Shown here piece by piece: positions 58,277 to 64,000 of a stretch of DNA of 64,000 bases. The translations under genes and the position numbers were made by a program. Source of the stretch: Verrucomicrobiaceae bacterium (GTDB lineage: Bacteria; Verrucomicrobiota; Verrucomicrobiia; Verrucomicrobiales; Verrucomicrobiaceae); NCBI GenBank assembly GCA_015075365.1, contig JABTUN010000001.1:1240001-1304000 (forward strand), in the 5' to 3' direction. The notes beneath the pieces were generated by a model. The model worked only from the letters and a program-made list of their open reading frames with translations. It had not been told where the DNA came from and searched no databases. The first letter of the stretch is position 1. Each line of letters opens with the position of its first letter.

Positions 58277-61219
58277 TTAGCCGAGGGTGGCGCGGAGCTG
58301 CTGGGCCTCTTTGACCTCAGGCATGTCCTGCGGGATGTCCTTGCGGGCCAGCATCTCATCGAGGTGCTTCTTCGCCTCCTCGCGCTTGCCGAGCAGGTTG
58401 AAGGCTTTGGCGGCGAGCAGGTAGGCCTTCGCCATCTCCACCTTCCAGCGCTGGTGGGCGATGAAGACGCGCTGGAAGTAGGCGATGGCGGCCTCGTTCT
58501 TGCCCTGCGCGGCCTCGATCTCGCCGAGCATGCGCAGCGCGTTCGCCGTGGCCTCGCCGCGCCATTCCTTGGTCTGCGCGATCTGCTCGTAGAGCTTCTT
58601 GGCTTCGTCGAACTTCTTCAGCTTGAACTGGCACTTGGCGATACCCTGCGTGGCCTGGAGCAGGTAGGCGCTGCCCTGGTAGTCCGCGGCGGCCTTGAAC
58701 AGCTCCAGGGCCTTGTCCGTGTTGCCTTTTTCGAACTCGATCTCACCGAGGCCCACGGGTGCGCCGTCGGAATACTCGCTGTCTTTGAACAGGTCGCGCA
58801 GGCGGACGTAGCAGGCTGTGGCCTTGTCAAAATCCCCCTTCGTGCGGGCGTTGTCCCCCACGGTGGCCAGCAACATGGGGCTCAGATCGTCGGCCTTGGC
58901 CACCTCGATGAGGATGTTGAAGAATTTGCTGGCCTTGTCCGGCTGCTTCATGGTGCGGGCGAGCATCGTTTTGGCGAAAAGGATGCGCATGCTGGTGGTG
59001 CCGTTGCGCATGGCCTGCTCCGCCGGTGTGAGGAGATCCTCGAGCTTTTTCTCCACGTCTTCAAAGGTGACTTCGGGCTCCGGCGGCGGAGGGGGCGGTT
59101 CCGCAGGCTTGGCGGCCGTGCCGTCCGCAGGCGCGGCAGGTGCTGCGGTCCCGGCAGGCGCCGGGGCGGCGGTGTAGCTGCGCGCACGTTTTTTCGGCGC
59201 GGTGATGGTCACGAGCTGCTGAATAAGTCCCTCGACCTGCTGGTTGGCGGGATTGGAGATGCGCTTCTTGATGTGCTCCGCCAGCAGGTTCTGGGCGTCC
59301 TCCTGCTTCTGGTCCTTGATCATGCCGCGGCTGATCCACAGGATGGCCTTGAGGGACTGGTCCTCGTTGTCCTTGTGGGTGTTGTAGTAGCGCTGCCACA
59401 TGTCGGAGAGCTTTTTCCACTCGTTGTTGGACACATAGAGGTCGGTGAGCTGGTCCTGGGCGTAGTTGAGCACGTCGTCCGTCTTCGCCTTCTCCACGGC
59501 GGAGGCGAACTGCTTCATGGCGTTCTCATAATCGCCCTTCTGCATGTAAATGTCCCCGGAAAGCGCGTGGACCTGGCCGATGTTGTTGTCGTTCGGGTGC
59601 GCCTCGATGATTTTCACCAAGGACTCCAGCGCCTGGTCCTTTTTGCCTTCCTGGAAGACGATGAAGGCCAGGCGGTACTTCGCATCGCAGATGTACATGC
59701 CCTTCGGGTTCTCCTCAATGTACTTGTTCAGCGATTTGGTGACGTTCTTGTAGTCGTTCTGGTAGAAGTAGCTCAGCGCGATGCGATAGAGCACCTCGTC
59801 CTTGTAAGTGGACTCCGGGAACTCGGTCAGCAGCGTCTCAAAGGAGGTACGGGCCTGGTCAAAGCGCTGCATTTCAAAGAGCACGGTGCCGCTCAGCAGG
59901 CGGAGGCGCTCCTTGTCTGCCTTGGGGAAGCCGGTGGCGCGGGCAAAGGCGCGCTCCGCCTCCTCCAGGTCTCCGTTTTGGTAGGCCAGCATGCCAAACA
60001 TCTCGGACACCGTGCCAAGCTCGGCACCGTCCGGGAAGTTCTCGATGTATTTTTCGCACAGTTGCCGCGCCTCCTTGATGCGCTTGAGGCTGGCGTTCAC
60101 CATGATGAGGCCGAACATGCAGCGGTCGCGCTGGGGGAACTCCTTGAAGTCGTTCACGATGGTGTCGAAGGCCACCACCGCCTGCCAGAGGCGGGAGGGG
60201 TCCGGCTGCGCGCCGCCCTCGGTGGCCGGCGCGCCCATTTCAAAGTAGCAGCGGCCCAGGCGGTAGTAGAGGGAGGCGTCGTAATCCGTGCGCTTTTCGA
60301 TCTCCGCCTGGATTTCCTGCGTGGCCTTGAGCTGGGAGGTCAGCGTGTCTTTCATCGCCTGGTCCTTGGTCACCGCCACCTTCTGCTCCAGCTTTTTGAC
60401 CTGCTCCGCCACGATGCGGCTGATCTCACTTTTCTTGCGCACGAGCTGGTAGGCGTTCAGCGCGTCGCGGTAGGACTTCTTCTCCATCATCTGGTCGCCC
60501 AGTTGGAGGTAGATGTTGTTCATCTGCGCCATGTTGTCGCCGCCGGAGGCAAAGTTCCGCACCTTCTCCATCAGCGCGCTGGCCTCCTCCAGCTTGCCGC
60601 CTGCCACATAGAGCTGGGAGGCCATCATGGCCGCCTGGATGGACTCCGGCGAGCGCACACCGTCCGCGATCACCGCGGAGAGGATTTGCAGGGCGTCGTC
60701 CGGCTTGTTCTCCGTCTTGTAGTAGTCGGCGATGATCAATCCGGCCTCCGCTTTCTTGTCCGGGGAGGCGGTGACCACCTCCTTGAGGGTGGCAACGCCC
60801 TTGTCGCCCTGCTTGCTGCGGATGTAAGCGCGGCCGAGGGCCATGCGCACATCAATCACACTCGCGCCCTGCGGAAACTCCTTCAGATACAGCTCCAGGG
60901 ACTCGATGGCCTTCGGGTAGTCGTTCAGGTTGAAGAAGCACGCGCCCTTCGCATAAAGAATGCCCTCAAAGGGCTTGTTGTTCAGGTTTTTCTCCGCCTG
61001 GGCGATCTTGGCGAGCGCCTCCTGGTACTTCGCCTCGGTGAAAAGCTTCACCGCCTCGTTCATCAGGTTCTCCGTCTCCTGGGCGATGTTGAGCGCGGCA
61101 GGAGCCGCCGGCGGAGCACCCGGGGCCGCAGGCGGCGCTCCAGGAGCGGGAGGCGGCGCCTGCCCGTGCAGGGACAGGGCGGACGCGAGGACCAATACAA
61201 GACAAGAAGCGGGCTTCAT
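58277..61219 (-). CDS. Large secreted TPR protein heading the Exb-type cluster
   Basis: A 980-aa exported protein (signal peptide KPASCLVLVLASALSLHG, then a Pro/Ala-rich start). It is built of many TPR units along its length: LFTEAKYQEALAKIAQAEKN, YPKAIESLELYLKEFPQG, LEEAERAFARATGFPKADK, FDQARTSFETLLTEFPESTYKDEVLYRIALSYFYQND, FDEAKKLYEQIAQTKEW, and a last unit RVFIAHQRWKVEMAKAYLLAAKAFNLLGKREEAKKHL. An Ala/Pro linker near residues 690-710 splits the array. Large TPR proteins of this kind regularly head ExbB/ExbD clusters in Planctomycetes and Verrucomicrobia, where a role in binding the transducer or an outer-membrane partner is plausible but unproven. It is divergent from lsrF across 334 bp. 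Confidence 0.9.
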   Translation of the reverse strand: MKPASCLVLVLASALSLHGQAPPPAPGAPPAAPGAPPAAPAALNIAQETENLMNEAVKLFTEAKYQEALAKIAQAEKNLNNKPFEGILYAKGACFFNLNDYPKAIESLELYLKEFPQGASVIDVRMALGRAYIRSKQGDKGVATLKEVVTASPDKKAEAGLIIADYYKTENKPDDALQILSAVIADGVRSPESIQAAMMASQLYVAGGKLEEASALMEKVRNFASGGDNMAQMNNIYLQLGDQMMEKKSYRDALNAYQLVRKKSEISRIVAEQVKKLEQKVAVTKDQAMKDTLTSQLKATQEIQAEIEKRTDYDASLYYRLGRCYFEMGAPATEGGAQPDPSRLWQAVVAFDTIVNDFKEFPQRDRCMFGLIMVNASLKRIKEARQLCEKYIENFPDGAELGTVSEMFGMLAYQNGDLEEAERAFARATGFPKADKERLRLLSGTVLFEMQRFDQARTSFETLLTEFPESTYKDEVLYRIALSYFYQNDYKNVTKSLNKYIEENPKGMYICDAKYRLAFIVFQEGKKDQALESLVKIIEAHPNDNNIGQVHALSGDIYMQKGDYENAMKQFASAVEKAKTDDVLNYAQDQLTDLYVSNNEWKKLSDMWQRYYNTHKDNEDQSLKAILWISRGMIKDQKQEDAQNLLAEHIKKRISNPANQQVEGLIQQLVTITAPKKRARSYTAAPAPAGTAAPAAPADGTAAKPAEPPPPPPEPEVTFEDVEKKLEDLLTPAEQAMRNGTTSMRILFAKTMLARTMKQPDKASKFFNILIEVAKADDLSPMLLATVGDNARTKGDFDKATACYVRLRDLFKDSEYSDGAPVGLGEIEFEKGNTDKALELFKAAADYQGSAYLLQATQGIAKCQFKLKKFDEAKKLYEQIAQTKEWRGEATANALRMLGEIEAAQGKNEAAIAYFQRVFIAHQRWKVEMAKAYLLAAKAFNLLGKREEAKKHLDEMLARKDIPQDMPEVKEAQQLRATLG

Positions 61220-61553
61220 ATGAATCGGTGGCAGTTTCAGCGGCAGAATACGGGGGAGGAAGAGAAAGACGCAAGCGTGGAGTTGCCAGGGGCAGCGCGG
61301 TCACGACAAGCGGGCGGGGAAATGAAAATGAACGAGGAAGGACGAATCTTGGAGGATTTTTTTGAAAAATGGAACGCGAGCCTAGCAGGGGGCCATTTTT
61401 TGTCACTCATGGAATGGGCATGCGCGCAGGTTTTCGCGGTCTGCTGCGCAAAGAGCGCTCGTTCGCGCCTGAAAGGCCGCTGCCGGGACGATATGACCGC
61501 TTGCGCGCCCTGGTTTCAGGCCCATCGTCGCGCCCCTCATTCATCCACCCACC
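61220..61553. promoter_or_regulatory. Divergent intergenic region between the TPR gene and lsrF
   Basis: No gene is recognised in these 334 bp. They contain an AT-rich island near 61350-61402 with an inverted repeat AAAAATGG (61365-61372)/CCATTTTT (61393-61400). Promoters of the Exb-type cluster (minus) and of lsrF (plus) should lie here, but no box could be assigned with confidence. Confidence 0.4.
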
Positions 61554-62507
61554 ATGGCCGACATCACCACCTCCGCTGCTGACAAGAAGGAAAAGGAATA
61601 CTTCCTCGACACGCCCCAGCAAACCCCGGGCTTCTTCCTCAAAGGTTCCCACCAGTATGACTGGGGTCTCAAGAACCGCCTCAGCAAGGTCTTCAATCCC
61701 AAGGACGGCCGCACCGTGATGCTCGCCTTTGACCACGGCTACTTCCAGGGCCCCACCACCGGCCTGGAGCGTGTCGATCAGACCATTCTGCCTCTCGAAC
61801 CCTACGCCGACTGCCTCATGCTCACCCGCGGCATTCAGCGCAGCATCATTCCGGCCTCCACGCAGAAGGCCATCGCGCTTCGCGCCTCCGGCGGCACCTC
61901 GATGGTGAGCCCGTTTGAGGAGTGGGAAGGCGAAATCGACGGCAAGAAGGCCAAGTTTGGCCGCCCGGGCTTCGAGCCGCTCTCCAATGAGTCCACCGCG
62001 CTGAACATCGAAGAGGCCATCCGCCTCAACGCGAGCCTTCTGGCCGTGCAGGTCTTCATCGGCAGCGCCTACGAGCGCCAGAGCCTCAAAAACCTGACCG
62101 ACCTCGTCGATGCGGGTGCCCGTTACGGCATCGCGGTGATGGGCGTGGTGGCCGTGGGCCGTGCGATGGCCCGCAACGCGCAGTATTTCCGCCTTGCCAC
62201 ACGCATCATGGCGGAGCTCGGCGCGCACGTGGTGAAGTGCTACTACACGGACGAAGGCTTCGAGACGATCACCAGTTGCTGCCCGGTGCCGATCGTGATC
62301 GCCGGTGGCAAGAAGCTGCCGGAGCTCGACGCGCTGAAGATGAGCTACAACGCGATCCAGCAGGGCGCGAGCGGCGTGGACATGGGCCGCAACATCTTCC
62401 AGAGCGAGGACCCGGTCGCGATGATGAAGGCGGTGCGCGGCGTCGTGCACGAAGGCCTCACGCCGGAGCAGGGCTTCGCGATGTTCAACGACCTCAAGGG
62501 CAAGTAA
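61554..62507 (+). CDS. lsrF: LsrF-like class I aldolase/thiolase
   Basis: A 317-aa protein closely similar to LsrF, the thiolase that processes phospho-AI-2 (3-hydroxy-5-phosphonooxypentane-2,4-dione) in autoinducer-2 catabolism. Shared blocks are [44 protein letters not shown], [12 protein letters not shown] carrying the catalytic Lys, [13 protein letters not shown] and [30 protein letters not shown]. Relative to E. coli LsrF there is one extra segment at about residues 117-140 ([17 protein letters not shown]). No other lsr genes (ABCDGKR) are in the window, so its substrate may be another sugar phosphate; the family fold is the same as fructose-1,6-bisphosphate aldolase class I. A strong terminator follows. 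Confidence 0.85.
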   Translation: MADITTSAADKKEKEYFLDTPQQTPGFFLKGSHQYDWGLKNRLSKVFNPKDGRTVMLAFDHGYFQGPTTGLERVDQTILPLEPYADCLMLTRGIQRSIIPASTQKAIALRASGGTSMVSPFEEWEGEIDGKKAKFGRPGFEPLSNESTALNIEEAIRLNASLLAVQVFIGSAYERQSLKNLTDLVDAGARYGIAVMGVVAVGRAMARNAQYFRLATRIMAELGAHVVKCYYTDEGFETITSCCPVPIVIAGGKKLPELDALKMSYNAIQQGASGVDMGRNIFQSEDPVAMMKAVRGVVHEGLTPEQGFAMFNDLKGK

Positions 62508-62534
62508 AGAGAGGCCCGTAACGACCTCCCCATG

Positions 62535-62564
62535 AGCGGCAGCCTGACCGGCTGCCGCTTTTTT
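62535..62564 (+). terminator. Rho-independent terminator of lsrF
   Basis: AGCGGCAGCC (62535-62544) pairs perfectly with GGCTGCCGCT (62550-62559) around TGACC, followed by TTTTT to 62564. It lies 28 bp after the lsrF stop and 20 bp before the stop of the convergent acyltransferase gene. Confidence 0.9.
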
Positions 62565-62583
62565 GTCCCACGCTTCTCCCGCC

Positions 62584-64000
62584 TCACTCCATGCTGATGC
62601 CATGACGCGCCAGATAGGCCCGGCATAGGTCCTCTCCCATGTACTTGCTCAGCGTGCGGGCCTCGATCTCGGTGAAATCGACCATGATGAGGCCGTCCAG
62701 GCAGTCGGAGAAGTCCTTGTCCACGTTGAAGCTGAGGATCGTGGCATTGAGCTTCAGGTAGTGCTTAAGCAGCACGGGGATGCCCTTGCCGTCGGTTTCC
62801 ACGCTGGAAACCAGCGCGGAGCAGTCGTCCACATTTTGCAGGTTCGCGCTGATGAACTCGCGCATCAAGCGGCGGCTGCGCATGTAACGGAAGGGGTTGC
62901 GCGGCTTCACAAAGCTGGCGAGCTGCGGGTGCAGCTTGTTGTCCTGCAGGAAGGCCACCATGATTTTGCGCGAGAGACTGTTATAGTCCCGGCTGATGCT
63001 CACCGGGCCGAAGAGCTTCGTGTACTGCGGATTGCGCGCCACCCAGTGCGCGATGCCCTTCCACAGCAGCGGCAGGGAGGCGAGATTCCGCTGGTAGGCC
63101 TTCACGATGAAGCTGCGGCCCATCTCCACGGCGTTTTCGAGATGGGAGAGGAAGGGCTTCTCAAAACGGAACAGCGTGCTGGTGTAGAGACCTTTCGGCC
63201 CGTACTCGCGCAGGATGAAATCCGCGCGGCCAAGGCGGTAGGCGCCGGCGATCTGCTCCTTTTCCTCGTCCCACAGGACCAGATGCTCGTAATAACGGTC
63301 AAAGCGGTCGAGATCGAGCGCCTCTCCCGTGCCCTCGCCCACCTCGCGGAAGGTCACCTCCCGCAGACGGCCGATCTCCTGGAGCAGGACGGGGATCTCG
63401 TGCGAATGCGCCTGATAGACGGAGAGATTCCCCTGCCCCACCAGCTTCCCGCCGCGCGCGCGGAGCTGGTCCACCTCGCACACCATGCGCATTTGCAGGT
63501 CCGCCGCAGGCACCGGCACATCCCCTGCACCAGCACTGCCGGCCTGCACCCGCGGCACCTTGCCACGCTGATGCAGCACAAAGGTGTGGATGCGCAGGTA
63601 GCGCGTCAGCGACTCATCGTCCTCGAACTTTTTCAGGCGCGAATACGGGATGGGATGCCCCACGCGCATCTGCACGGTCGTGCCCTCCCGCCTGCTGAAC
63701 TCGCGCAGCAGCAGGCCGGTGCGCAGGCGCGGATGCACCAGGCCGGCGGTATGGAAAAGGGCGCTGTTCGAGCCCGGAAAATAGACCGGGAGCACCGTCG
63801 CCTGGGTGCGGCGCACCAGCGAGCCGAGGTGGTTCGTCCACGCGGGCTCCTCCACCCCACGGCCCGGCTTGTAAGCGGCCACCTCCCCGGCGGGAAAAAT
63901 CACCAGCGCGCCGCCACCGCGCAGCAGGCGGATGGCCTCCTTCATGGGCGTGAGGTTCTTCTTTGCCGCATCATCACCGCCAAAGGGATTCACAGCAATA
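62584..64000 (-). CDS. Two-domain acyltransferase, OlsF-like (5' end outside window)
   Basis: The frame is open from the window edge (64000) to the stop at 62584; a GTG at 63993 is internal, since the preceding codons (I-A, then VNPFGGDDAAKKN) continue a known pattern. About residues 1-150 of the visible part are the second half of a PlsC-type glycerophosphate O-acyltransferase domain: GGGALVIFPAGEVAAY, then ATVLPVYFPGSNS. From about residue 190 a GNAT-like N-acyltransferase of the OlsB/hemolysin family follows: DRYYEHLVLWDEEKEQIAGAYRLG, EMGRSFIVKAYQRN, LWKGIAHWVARNPQYTKLFGPVSIS. This order matches OlsF, which makes ornithine lipids from ornithine in two acylations. The HX4D motif lies beyond the window. 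It is convergent with lsrF. Confidence 0.82.
   Translation of the reverse strand, partial: IAVNPFGGDDAAKKNLTPMKEAIRLLRGGGALVIFPAGEVAAYKPGRGVEEPAWTNHLGSLVRRTQATVLPVYFPGSNSALFHTAGLVHPRLRTGLLLREFSRREGTTVQMRVGHPIPYSRLKKFEDDESLTRYLRIHTFVLHQRGKVPRVQAGSAGAGDVPVPAADLQMRMVCEVDQLRARGGKLVGQGNLSVYQAHSHEIPVLLQEIGRLREVTFREVGEGTGEALDLDRFDRYYEHLVLWDEEKEQIAGAYRLGRADFILREYGPKGLYTSTLFRFEKPFLSHLENAVEMGRSFIVKAYQRNLASLPLLWKGIAHWVARNPQYTKLFGPVSISRDYNSLSRKIMVAFLQDNKLHPQLASFVKPRNPFRYMRSRRLMREFISANLQNVDDCSALVSSVETDGKGIPVLLKHYLKLNATILSFNVDKDFSDCLDGLIMVDFTEIEARTLSKYMGEDLCRAYLARHGISME

Noticed and set aside
61220..61553. Small RNA or riboswitch in the 334-bp gap
   Set aside because: Only one weak inverted repeat is visible, and no known riboswitch core or terminator was recognised.
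58247..61582. Plus-strand frame of about 1100 codons opposite the TPR gene
   Set aside because: Leu/Val/Gly-rich antisense shadow of the large TPR protein; no motif, and no room for both strands to code.

Overview
The window (about 60% GC) looks like a chromosomal segment of a member of the Verrucomicrobiota, probably near Prosthecobacter/Verrucomicrobium. The basis is family content: many large secreted repeat proteins, PQQ-type beta-propellers, a sulfatase and a DUF1080 protein, several Hanks-type Ser/Thr kinases paired with ECF sigma factors, and TolQ/ExbD clusters with large TPR proteins. No rRNA, tRNA, CRISPR array, prophage or classical IS element was recognised; the only mobile-type gene is a REP-associated (RAYT) transposase. 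Starts were chosen by protein family and signal peptide, because Shine-Dalgarno sequences are mostly weak here.

Layout. 1-2.7 kb: two secreted proteins (one cut by the window edge) and a PHP-family histidinol-phosphatase. 2.8-10.8 kb: aspS, a RAYT gene framed by GTAG-headed REP palindromes, an ECF sigma factor, a very unusual membrane Ser/Thr kinase, a second REP pair and pyrC. 10.9-15.7 kb: a secreted sorbosone-dehydrogenase-like protein, a beta-propeller and two further secreted proteins. 15.8-24.0 kb: a three-gene operon with ATGA overlaps coding for large secreted repeat proteins. 24.1-42.3 kb: a signalling island with four Ser/Thr kinases and two ECF sigma genes, mixed with small membrane and secreted proteins, a methyltransferase, a P-loop kinase and a decayed gene. 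42.3-46.6 kb: secreted DUF1080 protein, sulfatase, beta-propeller, and an AlkD-like protein. 46.7-52 kb: an ECF sigma factor bracketed by direct repeats, then tgt-yajC-secDF. 52-61.2 kb: corA and a six-gene TolQ/ExbD-type cluster. 61.5-64 kb: lsrF and a partial acyltransferase.

The strongest new signals are three. First, a bipartite element, TTTTCTG(T/C)AACC, exactly 15 nt, then TTCAGGAA, occurs upstream of three kinase genes and one TPR gene, with a partial copy upstream of a fourth kinase. It looks like the promoter of a kinase regulon read by an ECF sigma factor. Second, the ExbB/ExbD cluster ends in a protein whose N-terminal membrane helix carries the TonB-like Ser-x3-His signature but whose periplasmic part is an alpha/alpha-toroid (prenyltransferase/squalene-cyclase repeat) domain, a possible alternative proton-motive-force-driven transducer. 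Third, the RAYT locus has five GTAG-headed palindromes whose GTAG supplies the TAG stop codons of aspS, the transposase and the neighbouring sigma factor, and the first of which codes the last residues of aspartyl-tRNA synthetase.

Several kinases have unusual architectures: one carries a degenerate second kinase domain between RDD membrane domains, one is fused to AxGxx pentad repeats, an SdpI-like domain and a catalytically dead signal-peptidase-like domain, and one has an anti-sigma-like zinc motif and an extracytoplasmic beta-helix-like region.
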